Of a stretch of 64,000 nt of DNA, positions 1 through 10,524 are shown one piece after another; position 1 is the stretch's first letter, and each line of letters begins with the position of its first letter. The notes under the pieces are model-generated. The model was given only the letters and a program-made list of their open reading frames with translations, searched no databases and was not told where the DNA came from. The stretch comes from Phoronis australis (Eukaryota > Phoronida > Phoronidae). A program made the position numbers and the translations under genes. The stretch spans positions 437,680 to 501,679 of the forward strand of contig NMRA01000249.1 of NCBI GenBank assembly GCA_002633005.1, read 5' to 3'.

Positions 1-598
1 TCTTACGAAACCGACACCATCTTACCCTCTTGTCATTTATTCGACATACCGTGCACCAACAAGTGGCCTTTTTAATTAGTTAAACTGCGCCTCTTGCAAG
101 ATATTTTTGTCATTTTGAAATTGCATGCCCCTGAACTTCCAAATTGGACCAGGGAGAGTTTTGGGAAGGCCATGGCCCCCTTAGTCTCTTCTAAACCCGT
201 CACTGATTGTACACTCGAGTATAGATTTACAGTCTTGTGTTTTACACTTCCATGTCAAATCTGCGTAAAGTTACATTCCGGTGTCCATTCCATGCATCAT
301 CTTCTAATAGAAAGAGTTTCTTTTCAATGTAAATCGCATGTTGGCCTGTATGAACGGTTGGAAACGAACTCAAACGAAATGTTCAGGAGCGCGACCAAAT
401 GCAAAATTGTGTGGCTGGCTACCTGAAATTATTTTCCAAAAGACAGGAGGAGGGTGCAAGCGTAAAAGAGAAATAAGATTCCATTATCGTAAGGTTGTTG
501 TAATCGAGAAAGGTGCCTGATGGGCCGTAGTACCCCCACTTGGCTGCTTATTAATACGCCTATATACGTGTATGTGATAGTTGGTCTATTTATTTCAG
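1..598. other. No supportable gene; upstream sequence or intron of gene A
   Basis: I see no exon with convincing splice sites, no domain and no repeat structure here. Short open frames are present on both strands but have no recognisable protein features. Gene A probably starts upstream, because its first visible exon begins with a splice acceptor. Confidence 0.4.
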
Positions 599-655
599 CC
601 ACAACCAGACCCAAACCTCCTCCATTTAGCTGTCCTCCGAGTAATACAGTGACAG
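599..655 (+). CDS. Gene A exon: Pro/Thr linker with first cysteine of an 8-Cys module
   Basis: A 57-bp exon preceded by a T-rich tract and TTTCAG and followed by GTAGG. It is phase 1-1 and reads TTRPKPPPFSCPPSNTVT. The proline-rich start looks like a linker; FSCP then opens a cysteine-rich module completed by the exons at 1814-2001 and 9396-9570. Support comes from the paralogous exon at 32470-32514, which encodes FSCPSSD in the same phase and the same place relative to the next exon: the spacing from this Cys to the Ala-Tyr pair of the next exon is identical in the two genes. The product is probably extracellular. The start of the gene is not in the window or not recognisable. Splice sites are inferred by eye; RNA data would settle them. 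Confidence 0.6.
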
Positions 656-1813
656 GTAGGACTCACCGTGAGCTTTATTTTTTTAGACTACATGTATATT
701 AGTGATAGCTACGACGGCCATGTATCTTTTGAACATTTTGCCTCAGCAAGAATCGTGCTGCTATTGATGTCTAGGGCAGACACTAATAGTTTAATTTTTC
801 CAACGACTTGGGTATCAGACGGTAATTGCCGTTGTGTCGTAAAGAAATCACGTGGGTCGAGAATTGTTCATCTTAATTCAACATTCCAGCATTGCCTAAA
901 CTAATCGTCTTTGAGATTCACTCAAGACAGCCCATTTTCATGTATCACAAAGGCCAAAGGACAAGCTTGAACAGTCAGTTAGGGAACTATATACACAGCG
1001 AGAGTGGCGTACAGGAATCAATATCCTATGAGACATTATTCCGCGTACCGACCGAGACCGAAGGTCGAGGTTGATACGCGAAATAAGGTCGAGTGGGATA
1101 TTACTTCATGTGTGCCACTCGAGGTACCTGTTGTATTTATCCCATACGCTTCGAATTCCTGAGTTTCTTTCATTTTCTGTAAATTTTGTAATACATCGCT
1201 CAGATTGTTCTTGTGGCGGATCACATCCTGTATGCATCTACTTGCACGTTAGGCTGCAAGTTTTCTCTAGTAAAATAAACAGTTTTAAATGTGACGATTT
1301 ATGACTTGAAAAGAAAAAACAAATATGAAAACAAGGGTAACTTTTCATTGAACTTGTAACATCTCCTGAAAATAGTTAAATAACAACAATATTTAATATT
1401 GTAGTTAACGAGGAATCGGCGCCTGTGTTGCAGACGATAAAATATTTAGCAAATGAAAACTGAGACAGAACTGCCATATAATTAACAGTCTTGCTCCATA
1501 TATTACGATTTAGACATGATTGTATGTTGAGCGTTATTTACACTGCTGTACATGTAATTGTATTACTTTAAACTATTTTCTGAAAGTTTGGTGATCGAAC
1601 AAGCTAACGACTTCGAGTCGAAATTGACCTACCTTTTGAATTTTCCATGTCAGGGGTCACTGTTGAAGTAGTGTGGTGGGTGAATACGGATAACGTTATT
1701 ACATGGCCGTATTTCCCTCGACAGATTCAAGGCGTATGAGATAAATTGCTATCTACTTTGTTTTTGTTACATTGGTCGCGTTATTGCTGCCTGAAGTTAC
1801 ATTCTCATTTCAG
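656..1813 (+). other. Intron of gene A
   Basis: Interval between two matched exons (phase 1 on both sides). It contains the imperfect palindrome at 1002-1120 and otherwise nothing I recognise. Confidence 0.45.
1002..1120. repeat. Full-length imperfect palindrome, MITE-like
   Basis: The left half starts GAGTGGCGTACAGGAATCA and the right half ends TTACTTCATGTGTGCCACTC. Read as its reverse complement, the right half tracks the left over about 50 bp, including AATATCC and TTCCGCGTA/TTTCGCGTA. The whole 119 bp could fold into a single long hairpin. It lies in a gene A intron. It is most likely a small foldback MITE; a hairpin RNA is a weaker alternative. Confidence 0.5.
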
Positions 1814-2001
1814 AACGCATGGCATACTTCCAAATTAATTCAACACTTTGTGGTGGTCAAACTAACTCATCGGTGAACATAAGTGATGAGTGCTTACGTA
1901 ACCTTGGACACATCACAGGATTGAGGAAGGCTATGAGTCATTTCACACTTGGGTGCCAAAACATCCCCTACATTCCAACTTGTGATATAACTCGGATCAA
2001 T
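1814..2001 (+). CDS. Gene A exon: central part of the 8-Cys module
   Basis: A 188-bp exon after TCATTTCAG, entered in phase 1 and ending in phase 0 at CGGATCAAT before GTTAGT. The translation holds ERMAYFQINSTLC, then NISDECLRNLGH and, at the end, CDITRIN: four cysteines and potential N-glycosylation sites at NST, NSS and NIS. It aligns clearly with the exon at 32606-32817 of gene B; the shared residues are the AY pair, a Cys, DECLR, GH, a Cys and CD-x-x-RIN. I do not recognise the domain. The matched exon boundary, phase and cysteine pattern in two independent copies are the evidence that it is real coding sequence. The next exon lies 7.4 kb away because transposons fill the intron. Confidence 0.75.
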
Positions 2002-4214
2002 GTTAGTATTTTCTTTTTAATTTGATGATGATCATGATCTAGAAGCCATCTCAGACCGGGACGTTCACACACTCTGAAGCATACAAGTACTAAACTTTAC
2101 CAGCCATACATGTACATGTATGTTCAAAACCAATGATACCACCAACGCCACATATAATTACTCTATATTACCGAGATGTAATATTGTATAATGATGATTT
2201 TTTTCTTTTTTAACACCTGCAAACACTTCATCATCGGAATGCCAGTGGACTAAAAGTCCTACGTCGTTACTCACTGAAATGCACAAAACCGTTGTCGCAT
2301 TTGTGCTTCCTAGTAATGTTTTAATACACTACTCTAAATATGTCAGAATATATCCGGTGTACGTGTATTTGATTTTAAGTCTATGCAAATATAGGACTTC
2401 ATCAATGATATTGTGCATTTATATTTTGAGTTATGAAAATAATATGTTTTGCAACAGCAGAAAGTTTGTAGAATTGATTTTTTAATTTTTACTAATGTTG
2501 TTAATTGGGTTATGTACTTTCATCAAAGCTCAACGCACAGAAAGATGCATTGGTAGCATGATCATCAACTTGTATTCGCTAAAAAAGAAAGTGAGAAATC
2601 AAATACCTAGAGCATTCCGAAACATGTAATCATTTCGTTCATGGGTGAAATGCATCTCATTAAATTCCAAAAAACACATAATTAGATAACCATTCCTTTT
2701 AGACAAAGCTGGAATGTTTAAAATGTATTCATAACAAGGTCTGAGAACTGGACTTAAATCATAAAGTTAAGCATGCATCCTAAGAGCCGTTTCTGGGATA
2801 AAATGTTTAGAAATCAAACAAACTTGGCCATTCTCAGAGGGTTCTAGAGAGCCTTGACAAACACGTTGCATAAAGATCATCAGCGCCTAGAATAAAAACT
2901 TTTAAGGTTAAATCGGTTAAAAACCCATCACAAGAGAACTTGGGGTGCACTCTACAATGCATGGAAATATGTCTGGCGTAGTCTGCACGGCGGATGTGGG
3001 TCCTCGGGACCTTCGTAAGGTGACCAAAATGAGTTGAATGACATGTTAAAGGTGCCGGTCAAAATTGATATAAAACCAACTAACGTTCAAAACTGATTAT
3101 TGAATGACCCCTGACTGACAAAGTCCCTCTAGATTAGTCCCGCGACAAAAGATTCCAGAATAGACCTCAAACATCCTTGACTACGTCAAACGGTCATGGT
3201 ACAACAAAACATCTTCTGGCGGAGTCAATGCCTCTGATAACTAAATGCCATTTGACAGATATAGTAAGGTTCAGCTTGAGCCCCAGAAGTTGACACGCAC
3301 AAAATCATTTTGCTTGAAAGTATCAGATCGAAGACACTTGGCTTAGCTTCATTGGATTGATGTATTGTGCCAGCTATGAATGGATGTTTGACTGAGGCAT
3401 CTGTACCGATACATATTTAGGTGAGGTAGAGCAGCAATTTGATGCATGAGCTGTGTCTTTTGGCATAGGTGAAGGCAATATCATCGGTGGAAGCGGTGCT
3501 GTCTTTTGGTCCATTCCCAGATATAGCGGTGTCCAGTAGTACGATGAAAGATGAGCAGGACACTTGACATAGCTTTCACAGCTTGGACTTCGGATCATAC
3601 GTGTTGAACGGAGCTGGGATTGGGTCATTAATATTCATCAGTTATACGATTCGGTCTAGCGTTCTAAGTACTCATCTCCAACATCCAGTCAAGGAGTATG
3701 GTAAAACTGGACTTTCATTAAAAAATTCACCTTGTCGAACAAGATTGGTCGACGCGCAAAACTTTCAGGGGAAGAGAATTCATTGTGAACGAATATTTTG
3801 CTTGTGTAATGGTACCAAGATGGAAACATCTCACCGTGTCCATTAATTAAATCTGTTTTCCTCACTAGGGAAGCACTTCGTATCAGTCTTAAGATTTATT
3901 TTGTGGACAACTTCCAAGTCTAAATAGCTTACTTGCGAGAGTCGTCATTTTGAAAAGCCCAGTGGCTGTGTTTGAGGGTAAAATAATTCTTTTATAGGTT
4001 CCTTATAGATTATACTGACTGAATTAGCCTGATAATTGCTACTGACACTATACCTATAAACGTTGCTTTTGTCGGGTGTCGCAATTAAATTTGGTCAAAC
4101 AGTGGCGATTACGTAGTCCCAGTACAAAAGGCTACACTTGTTTCTAAGTTAACCCTTGAATGCTAGCGCGTCTGGACATTTTAGTGCCCGAATAGTTTTC
4201 TTATGTTTCCGGTA
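2002..4214 (+). other. Gene A intron, first part
   Basis: No conserved coding or RNA gene seen. The intron runs to 9395; its later part contains a LINE and a gypsy remnant. An open frame on the minus strand at 3374-3628 has no recognisable feature and is treated as chance. Confidence 0.4.
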
Positions 4215-6640
4215 TCAACAAAACAAATTGCGGGTTTGTGCCACAATAAAAACAAGTTTTATTATTTTCCGAGTATAATCGTTGTTCGAGATGAGACTCG
4301 TGAACATCTCTATTGTTTCTGATGAGATGGCAAATTGTGGGAGTCTATTGGAGAGTAGAAATATGTAGGGGTGGAGTGTGTGTGTGGGGAATGGCAACCA
4401 CGTTGTAAATGAGGGGCAGTTTGTTTTGAGCACGTCTTTCTTGAAAAGTGGGCCATTTGAGAGAGGTAAGCATAGACGAAACACAGAAGTATCAGGAGTG
4501 CTTATTTAGGACGAACTTGGCTGCTTTAGGATGTACTCTTTGAATCTTGTCAACATTAACGCTAGTGGAGGGATCCCAGAGAGTGAGGTGTTTTCAAGTT
4601 TGAGCCTCGCTAGTAAAGTGTAGGTACAGGCTATTGTTTCGTGAAGTGCATAATTGAGAGCGCGTTTATTGAAGCCAAGAGATCTGTTTGACTGAGAGGT
4701 GATTGTGTATGTGAGTAACCCATGACGTATTTTTGGTAACAGGGACCTTAAGGTTTGGGGCTTAGTTTATGCATTTGAGCAGTGCGTTGTGAAGACTGTA
4801 TTTGCATATTATGGGCGAACGTTTTCTGTTCACACGTAGAATATTACATTTGCAAACGCTGAAATATATTTTCCACAATTTTCCCCATGACGCTAGGGAG
4901 TCTAAGTCTTTTCTGGAGTATTTGCCAGTCATGGGAGACTCAATAGGCCTATAGAGGACCGCATCAGCGGAAAGAGACGGACATTTGAAAGAATGGAGTC
5001 AGGAAGTTCGGTAATGTTGGGTATGAAGAGTGCACGACCAAGGGCAAGACTCTGGGGCACACATGATTGAATTTGGGGGGTGAGAGCGTGCCATTTAAGA
5101 CGACGCCCTCTGTTGTGTGAGAAAGGAAGGTCTGGGTCCAATTGTGGGTGAGCCCCTTACATCGTTGTATCTGATATCTAAAAAACTTGGAAGAAATATC
5201 TTATCAAAAGCTTTGGGAAGTCCAGTACCACGGCTTCGGTTTCAGTGCCTGCCTCCATAATTTGGAGTAAGTCATCTTTCATTGTGACAAGTTGTGTTTT
5301 GCATGACTTTCGTCTACAAAAACCATGCTGCTAGGTGTAAATTATATTGTTTGGATGAATATGAAGCAAACTGATACTGACAACATGTGCTCCAAAAGTT
5401 TTGAACTGATGCAGGTGAGTGATATTGGGTGGTAATTTGAAATCAAAGTTTTATCGTCTTTTTCGAAGAGGGTTGGTACATTTGTAGTTTGCGATTTCGT
5501 CGGAACTGATGAGATTTGGTAAAGATATCTTGAAGTTCAGGTGCAATTTCTTCTGCTGCTGCTTTATGAATGTGAGGAGATATTAATCTGGCCCAGTGCC
5601 TGTGTGGGGTTTGAGATTCTGCAACATTCTGCTTATACCGTCAGTGGAAGAAAGAATATCATGTATGGAGTTAAAGGGGGGTTGTACCCTTGTTTGACAT
5701 ACCTGTACCATTGTCTTTTGTGAAGACCGAGAAAAAGTGTGTGTTTAATACTGATGATGTTGTTTTGGGTCGGTATATGGGATGCCATCTTTTTAAAGGA
5801 GCAATACTTGGTGATTCTTTGTTGAGACTTTTAATAAAAGGAAAATAGTCTTTTTGAATGTTAGTTTGGGAAGGTGTAATTATATTGTTGATGTAATTCC
5901 AGAAGAATTGGCGACTTTCTTGTTGGACTAGTTTCCTGAGATCCAATAAATTTTCTCTGTCTGCTTCATTTTCAGTGTGTTTTAGCGGCAAGAAAGTTTT
6001 TTTTCTAAGAAAGTTTTTGACTAAACAATTTATTCAGGAAATTCAGTTTTTTCGTCTTGCAGTTTTGTGAAGGGTGAAACGCTTAGTGACATCACGAACA
6101 TATGTTGCAAGGACAGACCATTTGTTATTTTCTGAGGAGCAACAAGTTTGTTCTAGGAATGTACCTTCGAAATTAGCCATGTATGTTTTAACAAACCTGT
6201 TTTTCTTTATTCAATAGATATATTTTAATAGGTTTTTAATTTTGGGTGGCAGGATTTACTTCGGTTTCTGTAAAGACAATATCGTTGTCAGTAATGCCAG
6301 GGATGACCTAAGATTCGACTAGGCTTCTGGGATTGTTTGCTAGAAGGATATCTAGTATACTGTTTTCACGTGTAGATTTTGTTACACTTTGTTGAAGGAC
6401 ATAGTTTTGGATGTCGACAAGACGTTTGTCACAGAGGTTTCTATTAGGTGTGTTTGGAGGGGTTCAGTAGGAGTTCCGGTCAATAAGGGGGCCGATGTAA
6501 AATCAGACATTTTCATTTTTAAGCTTATTGATGGAAGAACTGAGGTGTTCGATAGATTCACCAATGTCAACTGAGGCCGGTAGTACGTGTACACAGCAAG
6601 ATACATGTCACAGGATCTCTTATATTTAGCCACACTATTT
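4215..6640 (-). mobile_element. Degenerate CR1-like LINE, minus strand, in gene A intron
   Basis: Reading the minus strand from about 6640 down to 4215, pieces of a non-LTR retrotransposon ORF2 follow in the expected order across stops and frameshifts. First comes an endonuclease-tail-like segment (6633-6382). Then a linker (5991-5671) carries FFWNYINNIITPSQ, FIKSLN and PLKRWHP. The reverse transcriptase (about 5550-4929) follows, with SNYHPISLTCISSKLLEHM, later QSCVPQSLALGRALF in place of the usual SGVPQGSVLGPLLF, and NITELPD in place of NDLPD. The thumb region (around 4690-4560) retains a NKRALNYALHETIACTYTLL-type stretch. The canonical YADD box is not intact. The copy is dead. CR1-group assignment is from memory of these motifs; an L2 or Rex relative is possible. 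Confidence 0.75.
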
Positions 6641-7414
6641 CACGATATGTGAGTGCAGTGGGTTAAAGAGAGCTTGCGTATTCATTCTTAATGGTGATTA
6701 AGACGTCACCACCAGGTTCTCCAACACTAGGATAAAGAGTTAAGTGTGACTCCATATAAAAACCAACAGGTAGAGTCTATACCCAAAATCACATTGGTTT
6801 GTTAAGATGTAGAAAAACCTCACTTTTTAAGAATTTTCATTCATTACTTTTGTTTTTGTGACCTATACCTCCATTTTGCAACAAAATTGGGCGTTGAAGT
6901 AGGCATTTTTGAATGCATTTTTAAATTTGTACGTTTTGTGAGGCAAAAAGGGCTATTTTTCAGATTTCACTGAAGCCATTTTCGGCCAAATTTGGTACTC
7001 TGTAGCAGCCATAACGTACCTTTCCTGAAATTGACTTTATAAAAATTCATTCAGTCATTCCTCACCTCTTCATAACCTAAAATAAAAAATCTTGACTCTA
7101 ATGTAGCGTCTACGAAGCATTACACGAACTGCACTTCGTCCTTTTGCATGTTCTCAGTTGCCTCTGCTACCAATAGGGGGCTCTTGGAACATATAATTAG
7201 TTTGCAAAACACGAAATAAAAACCTTGTATTTTGGAGAAAAAACAGACAGCATTATTAATTACCATTCTCTGAAAACGGCATTGATGATTATTGCAAACT
7301 GGCATGCGTGCTTCTAAATGATAGATGGCACTACTTTTGCTTACGTGGAGACTGAAGACGCATCTAGAATAAGAACATTAACACGAGGACCTTGCTACAT
7401 GTATGATTCAAGAC
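6641..7414. other. Gene A intron, no feature recognised
   Basis: AT-rich sequence between the LINE and the gypsy remnant. It may hold unrecognisable 5' parts of the gypsy element, whose integrase begins just downstream. Confidence 0.35.
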
Positions 7415-8551
7415 TTTGCGAGATATTGCCGAGGCGAGAGAGTTGTTGTCCCTTCTTGCATGCGGGCTCAAATGAAGAATCTCCTTCATGAGCCACACCT
7501 TGGTGTTGAAAGTACTTTACGTAGAGCACGAGAAGGCTTATACTGGCTTGGGATGACTGATGAAATATAACAGCTCATTCAACAGTGTGATGCCTGCAGA
7601 ACTTACGACAGGGCAGGGCACAGCCAAAGGAATCCCCGCGCTCACACGATACCCTTTCTCGCCCCTGGGAGATGGTGGGCATTGTATATTTTCCCTTGAT
7701 GGTGTGGACTATTATATTCTTGTCGAGATTACTACTCTAACTTCTGGGAAGTGGATCGTCGTCCTTCATTGTCTGTGTCTGTTATCATTAAAAAGATAAA
7801 ACCACATTTAGCTTGTTATGGAATTCCTTCCGCGATCATGTCAGATCCAGGAAGTCAGTACACCAGCATGGAATTCCGATCCTTCATACACAAGTGGGAT
7901 TGTACCCATCACATGAGCTCGCCGAAACACTCCCATTCAAATAGAAAGGTCGAGTCAGCGGTCAAAGCAGCCAAGACTTTACTTCGCAAGTGTAAAAGAT
8001 CTCAGACGGATCCCTATTTGGCAATTCTGGAGTCACGTGATAACCCCCAACAAGGTGTGGGTAGTAGCCCAGCTCAACGATGACTCGGTCGCCGCACACG
8101 ATCTCTGGTGCCTATCACAGCAAGATTGTTGGCTCCACGTGGCGAGACCTCACACTCGTGTTAGAGCATCAGTTACAAAATGAAGGAAATGGCCCGTTTA
8201 CAAGCTCAACATTACGATCAACATGCCAAGGACATACCTTACCTTCTGGAAGGTGAGTCCGTGCGGATTAAACCAAGCCAACTTGGCATTAAAGAGCGGG
8301 AGAAAGGGTTTCTGACAAAGCGTCTTGGTGACAGATCTTATGAAGTGCAAACCCCTAACAGATGCTACACACGCAATAGGGTGCACCTCTGCAAGTCCTA
8401 TGAGCCTCCATCCACTGTATCGGGCGAGCCTCTGTCTGTGGCACCAACCCGCGTTGATAAATTATCTAGTGATTCGACAACACATGTTCCCAACAGACCT
8501 GTTCGTAATCGACGACCACCATCCTACTTAAAGGACTATGCCGCGGTTTAG
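7415..8551 (+). mobile_element. Ty3/gypsy retrotransposon remnant (integrase and C-terminal tail)
   Basis: About 1.1 kb of decayed gypsy-type pol. From 7430 it reads VVVPSCMRAQMKNLLHEPHL, GVESTLRRAREGLYWLGM and, after a stop, QQCDACRTYD. That matches the HHCC zinc-binding region and the GYWPGM-type motif of Ty3/gypsy integrases. The catalytic core follows in shifted frames: DYYSNFWEVD near 7722-7751, then GIPSAIMSDPGSQYTS (second catalytic Asp) near 7820-7868 and NRKVESAVKAAK (catalytic Glu) near 7941-7980. The tail at 8180-8551 contains MKEMARLQAQHYDQHAKDIP, LLEGESVRIKP and a basic end with RPVRNRRPPSYLKDYAAV, typical of the polyprotein terminus. At least two stops and several frameshifts inactivate it. 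No RT or gag is visible upstream and I could not delimit LTRs. Confidence 0.85.
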
Positions 8552-9395
8552 TGTACCTCATGTGTGAACTATTCACTCTCAACAATAAACTTCGTATATC
8601 TAATTTAAGTTTTGTTTTATTACTTTAGTTTACTTTTTATTTTTCTGGAGAATGTTTCAATATTGCTTTGTTTTATCGCTACTCAATTGATGGCGTTGCT
8701 AGTATGTAATTAGCTGTTTCCTGTTCCGCAATATAAGTGTCATGTCGGCGAACACGTTTATGTTTTACTCGCACTAATTACAGTAAGTCTTGAAACAGCC
8801 ACATTACTAGAAGAGGCAACAATGTCTTGATTCATCCAAGACTTAAAACATAACGATCTAACTTTTACATGTAACTTCAACCATATTTCTGTGGAATTCA
8901 CTTCCGGGTCATTGAGAGACATTGAACAATAAACCTATGGCCTATTGGGGGAAAAGATAACTGCAATTTTACTTATTATTTCAATTAATTATTTATTCAA
9001 TTTATTTATTTATTTATCTGTCATATATTTCATGTCACTTTATCGTACATTCTACATGTATTTCAACTCATTTCACCCATACCTAGTTCGGTTCAAATAT
9101 TTAATTAATCCTGTATATTTATTCATTTTTCATTATTTATTCTTAATATCTTTTTATTTTCTGTATGGACCACTACGGAAATACGTTCTCCCCGTAGTGT
9201 TTGCACGTATTATATTTAAAGATGTTTAGTATCTGTCTTTGCAACATGTCCATCAATCTTTGCAGACATTTTATTTCACATCGTTTTTTGCTTTAATTGT
9301 GTATATGACATGTTCAGATGAATAAACGAAGTAAGGCTAATCTGTCCATTATACCTATTTCTTTCAGCGAAACCACGTTCTTCTTTCAATTTCAG
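8552..9395. other. AT-rich intron sequence after the gypsy remnant
   Basis: May include a 3' LTR of the gypsy copy, but no second LTR is available for comparison. From 8950 to 9170 it is strongly AT-rich with ATTTATTT runs. The open frame through this stretch is compositional. Confidence 0.35.
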
Positions 9396-9570
9396 GGCAG
9401 CTGCTACCGTATTCTAATTCGCTTGCACGCGCCAGTGGGTGAGGCTTTTAAACGGTGTGTGGAAGAAGAGAACTCTAATATATTCAGACAGGATTTTCAC
9501 AAAGATTATGCCGCGGAAGGCGCCTGCCCTTCGGCTAAGGTTAAACAAGTCCTAGCTCATGTTGGAAGCG
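9396..9570 (+). CDS. Gene A exon: C-terminal part of the 8-Cys module
   Basis: A 175-bp exon after TTTCAATTTCAG, phase 0 in and phase 1 out, with donor GTAATT. It starts GSCYRILIRLHAPVGEAFKR and ends LAHVGSG, and contributes three cysteines (SCYR, RCVE, ACPS). The gene B exon at 33465-33648 begins GTCYRAVIRLHS, in the same phase with the same three-cysteine order. With the two preceding exons it completes a module of 8 conserved cysteines that as a unit is phase 1-1, the arrangement expected of a shuffled extracellular domain. I cannot name the family. Confidence is high because the match between paralogues extends across three separately spliced exons. Confidence 0.75.
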
Positions 9571-9921
9571 GTAATTAGCCTCTTGCAGAATTGTAATCGT
9601 ATCGTAATTTATACACGGTAGGCATGTACAGCAACTACTCCAGCCAACGAGCAAACATTTTATTTTGAACACGGGCGGTGGAGAAGTTGGATTTGCCACC
9701 CCAAACTAATTTTTTAAAAATTTTTTGCTCATTTTCCTTCAATTGAAGCATATTAAAGTAAATACAGAATTCATGGGATTCTGATACACGTTTTAAAAGA
9801 CGCGTGCAGGCCTCGCATGTGGGCCCATTGCACTCCTCACCTGAGTGGGGCCATTTTATTAATGTATACAGTGTAGTTAAAACTGAGCTGAGAACCAAGA
9901 AACCTGACACAAGGGTTTAGC

Positions 9922-10000
9922 AGTGTTACCCAGTGGGACTTAAACCCACGACCTCGAATTTAGGAAACGGTTACCTTTCTCACCAGGCCACATTGTCACT
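9922..10000 (-). repeat. tRNA-derived SINE head, minus strand
   Basis: The reverse complement contains a polymerase III A-box-like TGGCCTGGTGAG and, about 35 bp further, a B-box-like GGGTTTAAGTCCC (consensus GGTTCGANTCC), the spacing found in tRNA genes and tRNA-SINEs. The arms do not make a good tRNA cloverleaf and no anticodon loop is convincing. I call it a SINE or tRNA relic rather than a tRNA gene. The AT-rich region 9640-9910 could be its body. Confidence 0.45.
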
Positions 10001-10422
10001 TGTGGTTGTGAAAATATTTGTTTTGTCAACTTAGAAGAGATTTCCAGGCGTGAGTTGAATCGAACATAGGTTGATAGGTCATTTTATGCACCGACCATGG
10101 TTTCAAGAACAAGATGGTAATTTTAATTAGTGGTACACGTATTAACTAAACTACGCATTTAGCTGTTTTAATCTGTAACTATTAAAGATGAAAGTAAGTT
10201 ACCGACCTCGTTCTGCTGTAGCACTACAAAGGTGTCGTTTGGACAAATTAAATTTCTGTGAAAGCCAGAAAATCCCACTCCGATCCATCCAATACAGGGA
10301 TGTGCTGTACACAAGATTGCTTTAAACTATTATCTAGGACTGACTAGGCTAGTTCGTCTGGTTCCAACTGTGTGAAAAATACATGTAAGATGTGGGTAAG
10401 GGCGTGGTACGTTTCGTTACAG

Positions 10423-10524
10423 ATTGGACAACTCCTGTTACCACCTCCGCAAGTACCACAATTACGCAAAGTACTCTATCTGTTACGTCAACATCTTCAC
10501 TCACTTCACTGCCTCCTAATAATG
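10423..10524 (+). CDS. Gene A exon: Ser/Thr-rich linker
   Basis: A 102-bp phase 1-1 exon after CGTTACAG with donor GTATGT. It starts DWTTPVTTSASTTITQST and is almost entirely Ser, Thr, Val, Leu and Pro, ending LPPNNG. Such sequence is typical of O-glycosylated, mucin-like stalks between an extracellular domain and a membrane anchor. It fits between the 8-Cys module and the C-terminal hydrophobic exon in both phase and function. The low-complexity composition makes independent proof from sequence alone difficult. Confidence 0.65.

Noticed and set aside
9922-10000. Functional tRNA gene
   Set aside because: Promoter-like boxes exist but acceptor and anticodon stems do not pair; treated as a SINE relic.
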